This document shows, piece by piece, positions 8,151 to 16,184 of a DNA stretch of 64,000 bases. Position 1 is the first letter of the stretch. The number at the start of each line of letters is the position of its first letter. The stretch spans positions 166,337 to 230,336 of the forward strand of contig JBEKEK010000003.1 of assembly GCA_050013875.1 (NCBI GenBank). The letters are read 5' to 3'. The notes under the pieces are model-generated. The model ran no database searches. It saw only the letters and a list, made by a program, of their open reading frames with translations, and was not told the origin of the DNA. The translations under genes and the position numbers were made by a program. The stretch is from Trebonia sp050013875 (GTDB taxonomy: Bacteria > Actinomycetota > Actinomycetes > Streptosporangiales > Streptosporangiaceae).

Positions 8151-8198
8151 GTGCGCGCGCGTTAAAGCCAGTCAAGATCAAATAGCTGAATCCGAACG

Positions 8199-8328
8199 CA
8201 CGCGCGGCTTCGCGGGCACCGTCACCGCGCCGCGGCTCAGGGGCCGGCCTGATCAGGCGTAGCCACGCGCGGCTTCGCGGGCACCGTCACCGCGCCGCGG
8301 CTCAGGGGCCGGCCTGATCAGGCGTAGC
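8199..8328. repeat. 65-bp perfect tandem duplication between hsaF and the IclR gene
   Basis: Two identical 65-bp units (8199-8263 and 8264-8328) hold the palindromes CCGCGCCGCGG and CCTGATCAGG. The second copy encodes the last codons of the IclR gene. The pair is bracketed by a perfect 13-bp inverted repeat, CCGAACGCACGCG (8192-8204) and CGCGTGCGTTCGG (8331-8343). The palindromes could serve as a bidirectional terminator for the converging genes. Confidence 0.9.
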
Positions 8329-9175
8329 CACGCGTGCGTTCGGGCTGATGGTTGTGAATTTCCGGCCTTCGCGCGGTCAGCAGCGGCCTGGGGAGCGGCA
8401 GCACGTCCCGTGACCAGATGGCGAGTGCGGTGTTCCTCACGTCGTGGACGAGGGAGTGCGCCCGCACCCGCGCGATGGGACCGGTCACCGACACCGCGCC
8501 GATCACCCGCCCGCCGCCGTGGATGGGCGACGCGACGCAGCCCACGCCCAGGTAGGCCTCTTCCCGGTCGAAGGCGACACCGGTCTGGCGGGCAGCCTCA
8601 AGCGCGCGCTCCAGGACACGCGGCTCGGTGATCGTGAACTCCGTGCGGCGGGGCATCGCCGCGAGCGCGGATACCTGGCCGGCCGGCTCCTCGAAGGCCA
8701 GCATGGCCTTGCCGAGCGCCGTGCAGTAGGCCGGCTCGCGGCCGCCCACCCGGGTGGGCAGCACGACCCGGGTGGTCGTGACGCGATCGAGGTACACCAC
8801 CTCGCCGTGGTCGAGTATGCCCAGGTGGACGGCGAGTCCGGTGCGCAAGGCGAGCGAGTGGAGGTGCTTGAACGCGACTTCGCGAAGGCCGGTCCGCTGC
8901 AGCGCGACGCTGCCGAGCTCGAGGAGCCGCAGGCCGACCCGGTATCCCCCGCTGTTCCGCTCCAGCCAGCCCACGGCGCACAACTGGTTCGCCAGCCGGT
9001 GAACCGTGGACTTGGGCAGGCCGACCCGATGACTGATCTCGCTGAGGGCCAGGGCATGATCGCTGCCCTCGAACGAGGCGAGGATCGCCTCAAGCCGGCC
9101 CACGACCGTGCTGCCCTGGTTATCCTCCACTCCCCCGGCGTCCGCTTGCTCAACGCGGTGCTGAAGCACAGCCAC
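8318..9175 (-). CDS. IclR-family transcriptional regulator
   Basis: A 285-residue regulator with an N-terminal winged HTH (about 22-85, 'LALSEISHRVGLPKSTVHRL') and a C-terminal IclR effector domain. The latter includes 'REPAYCTALGKAMLAF' and 'GVGCVASPIHGGGRVIGAVSVTG'. I place the start at a GTG that has GGAGGT 9 nt upstream. An earlier in-frame GTG lies almost on the predicted transcription start (TTGCGG-18-TATTAT promoter), so it is unlikely. IclR proteins often activate aromatic catabolic operons by binding palindromes just upstream of the -35, which matches the five palindromes found here. It is therefore the best candidate regulator of this cluster. The 14-bp inverted repeat by its own promoter suggests autoregulation. 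Confidence 0.88.
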   Translation of the reverse strand: MAVLQHRVEQADAGGVEDNQGSTVVGRLEAILASFEGSDHALALSEISHRVGLPKSTVHRLANQLCAVGWLERNSGGYRVGLRLLELGSVALQRTGLREVAFKHLHSLALRTGLAVHLGILDHGEVVYLDRVTTTRVVLPTRVGGREPAYCTALGKAMLAFEEPAGQVSALAAMPRRTEFTITEPRVLERALEAARQTGVAFDREEAYLGVGCVASPIHGGGRVIGAVSVTGPIARVRAHSLVHDVRNTALAIWSRDVLPLPRPLLTARRPEIHNHQPERTRGYA

Positions 9176-9197
9176 TACTGGGTCACCTCCGGTCTCC

Positions 9198-9243
9198 ACT
9201 GACTGGTCAGTACATAATAGGAACAGCCGACTCGAGACCGCAA
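9198..9243 (-). promoter_or_regulatory. IclR gene promoter with overlapping inverted repeat
   Basis: On the minus strand: -35 TTGCGG (9238-9243), 18-nt spacer, -10 TATTAT (9214-9219). The perfect inverted repeat ACTGAC-TG-GTCAGT (9198-9211) covers the predicted transcription start, a position typical of autorepression. Confidence 0.5.
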
Positions 9244-9281
9244 TGCGCTGACGGTGGCAGAAAAAGCTACCGAACGCCAGC

Positions 9282-9335
9282 CGTCCCGCCTAGCAGAACA
9301 GCGACGGTGACAGGACTTGGCGGCCACGATACTTT
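9282..9335 (+). promoter_or_regulatory. hsaA-like gene promoter with activator-type palindrome
   Basis: CGTCCC-N7-AGAACA (9282-9300), then 6 nt, -35 GTGACA (9307-9312), 17-nt spacer and -10 TACTTT (9330-9335). A second, weaker match CGTTCG-N7-GGGACG (9349-9367) lies inside the predicted leader. Confidence 0.6.
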
Positions 9336-9381
9336 CGCAGGGCGAATACGTTCGGCCTGGTGGGACGATTAAGGGAAGAGA

Positions 9382-10527
9382 ATGAGCCAAATCGCAGCAT
9401 CTGAGCCGCAGCAGACGACCGTGCTCGACAACGTGCGGGCGCTGCAGCCAGAGATCAAAGCGCGTGCCGAGGAAATCGAGCAGGCGCGGGCCGTGCCGCG
9501 TGACCTCGCGGAGAAGCTGCGGTCGGCCGGTGTCTTCCGCAGGTACGTACCGCGCTCGCACGGCGGTGACGAGATGTGGCCCGATGACGGCCTGACCGTG
9601 ATCGAGGAGCTGGCCCGGGCCGACGCCTCGGTTGCCTGGGTCGCGGCGGTCGGGTCGGAAGGCCCGAGCTTTTACGCGTACCTGCCACCGGACACCTACG
9701 ACAAGATCTTCGCGGCCGGCCCCGACATCATCCACTCCGGTGTGATCAACCCGACCGGCAAGGCGGTGCGGGAGTCCGGCGGCTACCGGTTCAGCGGGCG
9801 CTGGTCGTTCGCGAGCGGTTCCAACAACGCCGACTACGTCTGCATCCACGGCGTGCTCGAGGGCGAGCAGGGCACCAGGCTCGGCGTGGTACCCGCCCGC
9901 GAGGTGCGGATCGATGACGTCTGGCACGTGAGCGGGCTCAAGGGCACCGCCAGCAACGACATCGTGGCCACCGACCTGTTCGTCCCCGACGAGTGGACCG
10001 GGACCTTCGCCGAGCTGCCGAAGATCTCCCGGCACCCGCTCGACCAGCGTCAGCTGGGAGCCCGGTTTGGCTCTGAGTTCGCCGCCGTCGCCATCGGGAT
10101 CGCGCAGGCGGCGCTTGACGACATCACCGACATCGCCAGGAACAAGATCCCCGCCACCTCGCGCAGCAAGCTGGCGCAAGATCCGGTCGCCCAGTACCTG
10201 ACCGGACAGCTCGCCACCGACCTGTACATGGCGCGCACGCTGCTGCACCAGGTTGCCCGGGACGACCAGGCAAGCGTGGCCGCGGGCCCGCCGGACGACA
10301 CGGCGACGCTCATCCGGCGCGCCCGCCTGTCGCGGGCCGCGTCGTTGGCCGCGTCGGTCGTCGACGGCGCCTACGGCATTTCCGGCACCACCGGACTGTT
10401 CGAATCCTGTCCGCTGCAGCGCAGGCTCCGTGACGTGCGCGCCGTCACCCAGCACTACATGCTGTCCGCGCGCAGCGCGTTCGGCCCGGTCGGCGCGGCC
10501 ATCCTGAGCGAGGATTCCGCGCACTAG
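9382..10527 (+). CDS. hsaA: Acyl-CoA-dehydrogenase-fold flavin monooxygenase (HsaA-like)
   Basis: A 381-residue group D flavin-dependent monooxygenase. In steroid catabolism HsaA hydroxylates 3-HSA to the catechol cleaved by HsaC, using FADH2/FMNH2 from a separate reductase. The acyl-CoA dehydrogenase fold is visible from 'LQPEIKARAEEIEQARAVP' through 'YRFSGRWSFASGSNNADYV' (about 131-149) and 'SGLKGTASNDIVATDLFVP' to the helical C-terminal domain ending 'RLRDVRAVTQHYMLSARSAF'. The 'SGRWSFASG' block is typical of HsaA/HpaH-like enzymes. A GGGAAGAG SD precedes the ATG. No HsaB-type flavin reductase is seen in the window. Other two-component phenol hydroxylases of the same fold are the alternative. 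Confidence 0.82.
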   Translation: MSQIAASEPQQTTVLDNVRALQPEIKARAEEIEQARAVPRDLAEKLRSAGVFRRYVPRSHGGDEMWPDDGLTVIEELARADASVAWVAAVGSEGPSFYAYLPPDTYDKIFAAGPDIIHSGVINPTGKAVRESGGYRFSGRWSFASGSNNADYVCIHGVLEGEQGTRLGVVPAREVRIDDVWHVSGLKGTASNDIVATDLFVPDEWTGTFAELPKISRHPLDQRQLGARFGSEFAAVAIGIAQAALDDITDIARNKIPATSRSKLAQDPVAQYLTGQLATDLYMARTLLHQVARDDQASVAAGPPDDTATLIRRARLSRAASLAASVVDGAYGISGTTGLFESCPLQRRLRDVRAVTQHYMLSARSAFGPVGAAILSEDSAH

Positions 10528-10587
10528 ACCCCGCGCACTAGACCCCCCCGCACTAGCCCCCCGCGCACTAGACCCCCGCGCACTAGA
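10518..10587. repeat. About 15-bp tandem repeat x5 over the hsaA-like stop codon
   Basis: Five degenerate copies built around GCACTAG followed by a C-run, starting at 10521, 10535, 10550, 10565 and 10580. The TAG in the first copy is the native stop. The array fills the gap to the NTF2-like gene. Confidence 0.9.
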
Positions 10588-10602
10588 GACCAGGAGCTTG
10601 CG

Positions 10603-11070
10603 GTGCCGGACTTGACCAGGGTCGCGGTGGAAGCCATGCGGCTGCAGAACGGGTACGCCCTCGCGATCGACGCTCGTGACTGGGATCTTTTCCGCACGGT
10701 GTTCACGCCCGACGTGCGGGCCGATTACCCGCACGGCACGTTCGACGGCATGGACGACTGGCTCGGGAACTTCATCCCGTTCCATGACACCTGCGCGTGG
10801 ACCGTGCACGAGATAACCAACCACGTCGTCGGCGAGGACAGCCAGGGCATCTGGGGCGCGTGCTACGGGTGGATCCGGTGGACCATGAAGGACAAGCCCG
10901 GGCGCATCAACCGGGCGGAGGTGCTGTTCCGCGACCGGCTGCGCGGCGACGGCGGAACCTGGCGGATCGCGCGGCGGAGGCTCAGGCTGCTTTCTTCCCA
11001 GCCGGGGGCGCCGATCGCGGACGGCTACCACCTGGTGCAGTCGGTCCTCGACCTCGCCGACTGGACCTAG
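10603..11070 (+). CDS. NTF2/SnoaL-like protein
   Basis: A 155-residue protein with the cone-shaped NTF2-like fold: an N-terminal helix 'VAVEAMRLQNGYALAIDARD' and the block 'WDLFRTVFTPDVRADYPHGT'. The conserved 'HDTCAWTVHEITNHVV' follows, then a strand-rich C-terminal half. Relatives include SnoaL-type cyclases, steroid delta-isomerases and small subunits of ring-hydroxylating dioxygenases. It lies 75 nt after the HsaA-like gene on the same strand and probably shares its promoter, so its substrate is likely an intermediate of the ring-degradation pathway. The GTG start has AGGAG 8 nt upstream. No specific reaction can be assigned. Confidence 0.78.
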   Translation: MPDLTRVAVEAMRLQNGYALAIDARDWDLFRTVFTPDVRADYPHGTFDGMDDWLGNFIPFHDTCAWTVHEITNHVVGEDSQGIWGACYGWIRWTMKDKPGRINRAEVLFRDRLRGDGGTWRIARRRLRLLSSQPGAPIADGYHLVQSVLDLADWT

Positions 11071-11097
11071 CGGGCCTGGCCGACTGGACCTAGCGCG
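11056..11097. repeat. Tandem duplication over the NTF2-like stop codon
   Basis: The 17-mer GCCGACTGGACCTAGCG occurs at 11056 and again at 11079 (period 23). Both copies contain the stop TAG in the same context. Confidence 0.88.
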
Positions 11098-11112
11098 GGA
11101 GCGGTCCGGTCT

Positions 11113-11904
11113 TCACGTGAACAACTCCACCACCGGCTTGTCCTGCAGGTCGTCTTTGAGCAGGTAGGCCGCGGCCGCCTCCATGTAGCCGCGCCAGAAG
11201 CGCTCCGCGCCGTCGGAGTTGCGCGCCTCGACCAGCGCGACCAGTTTCCGGTAAACCTTCCCGCACCGCCGCAGCGACGCCGGGGAATCCGTCTCGTCGA
11301 AAAGCCGCGATATCCGCAGTTCGGTATGCGCCGCGACGATGTCACGCAGCACGGCGCTCTGCAATGCGAGTGTCTTGTTCCCCGAGCGCGCCATGATCAG
11401 CTCGTGAAACCGGTGGGTGATGCCTGACCACGCGGCGGGATCGGGTACCGAGCGGTCCCAGCCCTCGATCGCGGACTCGATCCCGGTGACCACGACGGCC
11501 AGATCCGCGAGGTCCTGCTCGGTCCGCCGGCGGGCGAGCAGGCCCGCGCAGGCCGGCTCCGCTATCTTCCTGGCCTCGTACACGTCCGCCAGCGTCGTGC
11601 CCCGCAGCTGGAGAAGAAGGCCGCAGTAACGAGCCGCCACCGACACGTCGGGGGCGATGACCCGGGCTCCGCCGCGGCTTCCCGGCCGGATGAGGATAAG
11701 CCGTTCCGTCTCCAGGATCCGGAATGCCTCACGGATCGTCGGCCGGGAAACCGCGAACTGCTCCATGAGCTGGGTCTCCGACGGAAGTTTTTCCCCTGGT
11801 GTCACCGAACCCCGCACGATCTGGCGGCGCAACTGGGCGGCGATCAGCTCCGATGTCTTGGGCGCGCGGACAATTTGGCCTACTCGGCCATTGGCTGCGC
11901 TCAT
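11113..11904 (-). CDS. GntR/FadR-family transcriptional regulator
   Basis: About 263 residues: an N-terminal winged HTH ('LPSETQLMEQFAVSRPTIRE', about 41-60) followed by an all-helical FCD ligand domain ('DVYEARKIAEPACAGLLARR', 'HRFHELIMARSGNKTLALQS'). The FCD metal-binding pattern of Asp, Arg and His residues appears intact. A second FadR-like gene at 54 kb is close in sequence and length (265 residues). Three in-frame ATGs sit 9 nt apart (11922, 11913, 11904). I chose the innermost because it matches that paralog, but AGGTG just before the outermost would allow six more residues. It is convergent with the ring-cleavage genes and divergent from the acyl-CoA ligase operon, which it may control. 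Confidence 0.85.
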   Translation of the reverse strand: MSAANGRVGQIVRAPKTSELIAAQLRRQIVRGSVTPGEKLPSETQLMEQFAVSRPTIREAFRILETERLILIRPGSRGGARVIAPDVSVAARYCGLLLQLRGTTLADVYEARKIAEPACAGLLARRRTEQDLADLAVVVTGIESAIEGWDRSVPDPAAWSGITHRFHELIMARSGNKTLALQSAVLRDIVAAHTELRISRLFDETDSPASLRRCGKVYRKLVALVEARNSDGAERFWRGYMEAAAAYLLKDDLQDKPVVELFT

Positions 11905-12283
11905 GTGACTCATCTCACTCATATCACCTGGCTTCGGTCCCTGAGCCGACCGCGGGCGGTTAGGTTCGAGGCGCCGAACCATTCGCAGAAATACGATAGA
12001 AGAGTTAGCTAAGTCATACAAGAGACCGACGGAGCCAGCGGCGCGCCCCGGGCGCGAACCAGCGGGCACCGGGAAGCCAGCGGCCCCGGCTTGACGGCTC
12101 AGCAGCTCAACCCGGCTGGTGCGGAACTTCGCGGCCCGCGGCACCGCCGCCCGATCAGGTGACAAGTTCGCTAGACGATCTTTGTGTTTGTTTAGTAATC
12201 TGATTGCACCTTATGATCTCATGACAGCCGGTAGCCGGAACATGAGCGAACAACACAGCCAGCTGCCTGGAGGACGAGACTGG
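11905..12283. promoter_or_regulatory. Divergent regulatory region, GntR gene / acyl-CoA ligase operon
   Basis: A 379-bp non-coding gap. Toward the ligase operon, TTGTTT (12188-12193), an 18-nt spacer and TATGAT (12212-12217) form a good promoter. The -35 overlaps TTTAGTAATCTGATTGCACC (12191-12210), which recurs before other acyl-CoA operons in the window. AT-rich sequence at about 11988-12020 probably holds the GntR promoter. I see no RNA gene here. Confidence 0.5.
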
Positions 12284-13852
12284 ATGAGCGACAACAGCTC
12301 TCGGGGGTCCGACTCGTTGCTGTCGCGCCGGATCCGCCAGATGACGGCGCTCGATTCGAGCGCGACGGCGCTGTATTTCGGTGACCTGACCCTTGCCTGG
12401 TCCTTCTACTCCGATGCGATCACCGACCTCGAGTCCCTGCTGGCCGCGCATCCCACCGCCCGGCGAGTCGGGATCGTGCTGCGCAACCGGCCGGGACCGC
12501 TCGCGGCGGTGATCGCCACCATCGGGACCGGGCGCTGTGTGGTGACGCTCAGCCCCCACCTCGGCGATATCGGCCTGGCCAAGGACATCGTCGACCTGGC
12601 ACCGGACGTGATCGTGGCGGCCGACGACGACTGGTCCCGCGACGCCGTGCTGATCTCGTCGGAGGCGGTCGGCGCGATCGCCCTGCGGGCCGGGACCGAC
12701 CGGGCGCTGGCCGCCCAGCCCGCCCGGTGGTCACCGAATCCGTCCAGGCAAGACCCGGGCGACATCGCCGTGCTGATGATGACCAGCGGCACGACCGGGC
12801 GGCCGAAGCGGGTGGATCTGACCTACGACCGGATGGCGGCGGCGTTCCGCGCCGCCGGGCTGGTCTTCGACGAGGCCCGTGAGCCGCAACTGCACAGCAG
12901 GACCGACATCTTGTGGGCGTCGCTCGCGCACATCAGCGGCCTGTACTTCGCGGTCTCGCACGTGATCGACGGCCGCAGCGTCGCCCTGCTTGAGAAGTTC
13001 GAGGTCGGCCCCTGGGCAGAACTCGTCCGGCGGCACCGTCCGGGCTACGTCCGGCTCGCGCCCACCGCGCTGCGGATGGTGCTGCAGGCGCAGGTGCCGG
13101 CCGAGACGTTCGCGAGCGTCCGCGCCGTCGGATCGGGCACCGCGCCGCTGCCGCCGGAACTGGCCGAAGCGTTCGAGGACCGTTACGGAATCCCCGTGCT
13201 CGGCACCTACGGGGCAACCGAGTTCGCCGGCGCGATCGCCGGCTGGACGCTGAAGGACAAAAAGCAGTGGGGGACGCGCAAGCGCGGTAGTGTCGGGCGC
13301 GCCCACCGCGGCATCGAACTCCGGATCATCGACCCGGACACGGGCGCGGTGCTCCCCTGCGGGGAGACCGGCCTGCTGGAGGCGCGCGGCAGCCAGCTGC
13401 CCGGGGAATCCGGCGCCTGGCAGCGGACAACCGACCTCGCGGTGATGGACGACGACCGGTTCCTGTTCATCCGCGGCCGCGCGGACGACGCGATCAACCG
13501 GGGCGGGTTCAAGATCCCGCCCAGCGTGATCGAGGAAGCGCTGCTCGCGCACCCCGCCGTGGACGAGGCCTCGGCCGTCGCGCTGCCGGACGCGAGGCTT
13601 GGCCAGGTGCCCGCGGCGGCGGTGACGCTCGTCAGCCCGGTCACCGCGGAAGAGCTCATGCAGTACCTCAGCAGCAGGCTGACCAGGTACCAGCGGCCGG
13701 TCGTGATCAAGGTGGTCGATCAGCTGCCGCGGACCCCATCGCTCAAGATCAGCCGCCCGCTGGTGCGCGAGCACTACTTCGACGGCTTCGATCCGGGCGG
13801 ACTGGACGGCGTTCCCGGCGCCGCGACGACAGGAGATCTCAATGACCGCTGA
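12284..13852 (+). CDS. AMP-dependent acyl-CoA synthetase/ligase (FadD-like)
   Basis: A 522-residue adenylate-forming enzyme that would activate a carboxylic acid to its CoA thioester. The phosphate-binding loop is 'MMTSGTTGRPKR' (about 163-174), the A5 motif 'GTYGATEFAGA', the A8-region hinge 'RADDAINRGGFKIPPSVIEE' and the A10 motif 'LPRTPSLKISRPLV' with its lysine. In the last motif Gly before Lys is replaced by Leu (usual SGK). The ATG chosen has GGAGG 10 nt upstream; two earlier in-frame ATGs (12221, 12242) are close to the predicted transcription start. The stop overlaps the next gene by 11 nt. Substrate unknown; the operon partners (hot-dog dehydratase, acyl-CoA dehydrogenase) imply fatty-acid-like or steroid-derived acids. 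Confidence 0.85.
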   Translation: MSDNSSRGSDSLLSRRIRQMTALDSSATALYFGDLTLAWSFYSDAITDLESLLAAHPTARRVGIVLRNRPGPLAAVIATIGTGRCVVTLSPHLGDIGLAKDIVDLAPDVIVAADDDWSRDAVLISSEAVGAIALRAGTDRALAAQPARWSPNPSRQDPGDIAVLMMTSGTTGRPKRVDLTYDRMAAAFRAAGLVFDEAREPQLHSRTDILWASLAHISGLYFAVSHVIDGRSVALLEKFEVGPWAELVRRHRPGYVRLAPTALRMVLQAQVPAETFASVRAVGSGTAPLPPELAEAFEDRYGIPVLGTYGATEFAGAIAGWTLKDKKQWGTRKRGSVGRAHRGIELRIIDPDTGAVLPCGETGLLEARGSQLPGESGAWQRTTDLAVMDDDRFLFIRGRADDAINRGGFKIPPSVIEEALLAHPAVDEASAVALPDARLGQVPAAAVTLVSPVTAEELMQYLSSRLTRYQRPVVIKVVDQLPRTPSLKISRPLVREHYFDGFDPGGLDGVPGAATTGDLNDR

Positions 13853-15086
13853 CCGGTCCGGGTACGGCATCCTCAGCGACGAGTCGTTCGAACGCTCGCG
13901 CCGCCGCACCGGCATCCCGATGCGGATCAGCCCGGCCCACATCACTGAGGTGACCGCCGACGCGACCCGGCACTTCGCCTACGGGTACGGCGATGACAAC
14001 CCCCTCTACTGCGATCCGGCCTACGGCAAGAACACGCGCTGGGGCGGCCTGATCGCGCCGCCGAACTTCACCTACTGCATGGGCGAGAACGCGGCCCCGC
14101 CGCTGAGCGCGGGGCAGCGGGAACTCCTCAAGGGGGACCCCTTCGCCGGGCTTGGCTCCTACCAGGCCGAGATGGAGTTCGAGTACTACCGCCCGCTGGC
14201 CGGCGGCGACCGCTGCCGCGTACTGCGCGCCCAGGTCGGCGTGGCGGACAAGCCGAGCCGTTTCGGCGGCCGCACCGCGCACGTGACCCACGATTTCCTG
14301 TACACCAACGGGCACGGTCAGGTCGTGACCATCCAGCGCGGCACCTGGATCAACGCGGAGCGGCACACCTCAAGGGAACGGTCCAAGGACGCAGCGCCGG
14401 TCAGCTTCGACCCGTACACCGACGGCCAGCTGGCCGAGATCGACGCCGCCTACGACGCCGAGACCCGCCGGGGTTCCCAGCCCAGGTACTTCGAGGACGT
14501 CGAGGTGGGCGAGGAAATCCAGCCACGGGTCAAGGGGCCACTGGTGATCACCGACCTGGTGGTCTGGCACATCGGCTGGGGCATGCAGCTGACGCCGCCT
14601 GGCGCGTTCGGCATCGCGCGCAGGATCCGCCGGAAGGCACCCGGCCTGTACCCGCCGAACGCGCGCAACATTCCCGACACCGTCCAGCGGCTGCACTGGG
14701 ACACCGAGCGGGCGCACGAACTCGGCATCCCGATGAGCTACGACTACGGGGCGATGCGGGAGACCTGGCTCACCCACGCGCTGACCGACTGGATGGGCGA
14801 CGACGGCTGGCTGCTGCGGCTCCGCTGCCAGCACCGCAAGTTCAACTACATCGGCGACGTCACCTGGATCCGCGGCCGGGTCGCCGACAAGGTTCAGGTC
14901 GATGGCCGCAACGAGGTCCATCTCGAGATCGGCTGCTGGAACCAGCGCGGCGAGCACACCACCCCGGGCACCGCCGTGGTACTGCTGCCAACCAGGGAGC
15001 AGCCGGTCGAACTGCCCGCGCCCCCGGCCGAGAGCCTCGACGATCTGCTCGCGATCGAGATCGCGCGGCATGCCGCCGATACTTAG
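13842..15086 (+). CDS. Double hot-dog dehydratase (FAS1-like dehydratase/MaoC type)
   Basis: A 414-residue protein with two hot-dog modules. The N-terminal module has 'HFAYGYGDDNPLYCDPAYG' (about 45-63) and 'WGGLIAPPNFTYC', the pattern of MaoC/R-hydratase active sites. The catalytic His of the usual D-x-N-x-x-H motif is a Tyr here. The C-terminal module starts near 'RYFEDVEVGEEIQPRVKGPL' with 'VVWHIGWGMQLTPP'. Such double proteins (FAS1-like dehydratase domain family) hydrate enoyl-CoA in lipid and steroid degradation. It overlaps the ligase gene by 11 nt and precedes an acyl-CoA dehydrogenase by 39 nt, giving activation, oxidation and hydration in one operon. Confidence 0.8.
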   Translation: MTADRSGYGILSDESFERSRRRTGIPMRISPAHITEVTADATRHFAYGYGDDNPLYCDPAYGKNTRWGGLIAPPNFTYCMGENAAPPLSAGQRELLKGDPFAGLGSYQAEMEFEYYRPLAGGDRCRVLRAQVGVADKPSRFGGRTAHVTHDFLYTNGHGQVVTIQRGTWINAERHTSRERSKDAAPVSFDPYTDGQLAEIDAAYDAETRRGSQPRYFEDVEVGEEIQPRVKGPLVITDLVVWHIGWGMQLTPPGAFGIARRIRRKAPGLYPPNARNIPDTVQRLHWDTERAHELGIPMSYDYGAMRETWLTHALTDWMGDDGWLLRLRCQHRKFNYIGDVTWIRGRVADKVQVDGRNEVHLEIGCWNQRGEHTTPGTAVVLLPTREQPVELPAPPAESLDDLLAIEIARHAADT

Positions 15087-15125
15087 ATGGACCCGGGTGC
15101 CTCTTCGGGAAAGGTGTGAGCCCAG

Positions 15126-16184
15126 GTGGACTTCGAGCTGACGGAGGAACAGGCCGCGCTGCGCGAGGTGTCCCGCGGCCTGCTCGCCGTGAACTGCCCG
15201 CTACCGCTGGTGCGGTCGCTGGCGAGCGCCGGCCGCGGCACCGACGACAAGCTGTGGCAGCGCGGCGCGGAGGTTGGCTGGCTCGGCCTGGCCGTACCCG
15301 AGGAGTATGACGGGGCGGGTCAGGGACTGGTCGAGCTCTGCCTGGTAGCCGAGGAAATCGGCCGGGCGGCGGCGCCCGGCGCGTTCACCGACAGTGCGCT
15401 GACCGCGCTCGTCCTCGCCCGGTGGGGCCAGCCGGAGCTGGTACCCGCCCTCGTCGGGGGCGATCTGAAGGCGAGCTGGGCCCACCACGGCCGTGTCGCG
15501 GGCGCTTACGACCGCGGCGAACTTGTGCTCAGTGGCCGCGCCACGGCGGTCCAGGCGGCCGCGGCGGCCGACTGGCTGCTGGTCACGGCGGCCACCGACC
15601 AGGGCAGCCGCCTGGTGCTGGTCGAGCGGGCACGGACCGCGGTCGAGCTCCGGCGGACGCTTGATGAGACCCGCCGCTGGTATGACGTCGTGCTTGACGG
15701 CCTGCGCGTCCAGGGCGCCGATGTGGTCAGCGCGGACGAGGCGCGGATCGGCTGGCTGACCGACGCGGCCGCGGTGCTCACCGCGGCCGACTCGCTCGGC
15801 GTGGGCGAGCGGCTGCTCGCCATGACCGTCGGGTACGTCAAGGTTCGTGAGCAGTTCGGCCGCCCGCTTGGCAGCTTCCAGTCGGTCAAGCACAAGGTGG
15901 CCGACATGCTGACCACGCTCAAGGGCGCCCGGGCCGCGACCTATTACGCGGCCATGGCCCTCGATGCCGGCGTGGCCGAGGCGGCCATGGCGTCAAGCGC
16001 CGCGAAGGCCTTCACCGCCGACGGCGTCGCCACGCTGGCCGGTGAAGCCCTGCAGACCCACGGCGGCATCGGCTTCACCTGGGAACACGACCTGCACTTG
16101 TACCTGAGACGTGCGAAGCTGAACGAGCTGCTTTACGGCGCGGCCGCGGAGCACTACGAGCGCCTCGTCTCGCTGTTGGAGTGA
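15126..16184 (+). CDS. Acyl-CoA dehydrogenase (FadE-like)
   Basis: A 352-residue flavoprotein. 'MDFELTEEQAALREVSRGLL' opens the N-terminal helical domain, 'YVKVREQFGRPLGSFQSVKH' (about 238-257) is the classical FAD- and substrate-binding block, and 'ALQTHGGIGFTWEHDLHLYL' closes the C-terminal domain. Length is somewhat short for a FadE (about 380), as in the subunits of heterotetrameric steroid acyl-CoA dehydrogenases such as FadE29 or ChsE types. No partner subunit is adjacent, so the quaternary structure is open. The GTG start has AGGTG upstream. The last 192 nt overlap, on the other strand, an open frame continuing from the phosphoribosyltransferase-like gene. Confidence 0.85.
   Translation: MDFELTEEQAALREVSRGLLAVNCPLPLVRSLASAGRGTDDKLWQRGAEVGWLGLAVPEEYDGAGQGLVELCLVAEEIGRAAAPGAFTDSALTALVLARWGQPELVPALVGGDLKASWAHHGRVAGAYDRGELVLSGRATAVQAAAAADWLLVTAATDQGSRLVLVERARTAVELRRTLDETRRWYDVVLDGLRVQGADVVSADEARIGWLTDAAAVLTAADSLGVGERLLAMTVGYVKVREQFGRPLGSFQSVKHKVADMLTTLKGARAATYYAAMALDAGVAEAAMASSAAKAFTADGVATLAGEALQTHGGIGFTWEHDLHLYLRRAKLNELLYGAAAEHYERLVSLLE

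Noticed and set aside
9349..9367. Extra activator-type palindrome CGTTCG-N7-GGGACG near the HsaA-like start
   Set aside because: Two mismatches and a position inside the predicted leader rather than 6 nt upstream of a -35; kept out of the regulon set.
9175..11031. A 618-codon minus-strand frame opposite the HsaA-like and NTF2-like genes
   Set aside because: Arg/Ala/Gly-rich antisense of two recognisable genes, with no SD, motif or start context.
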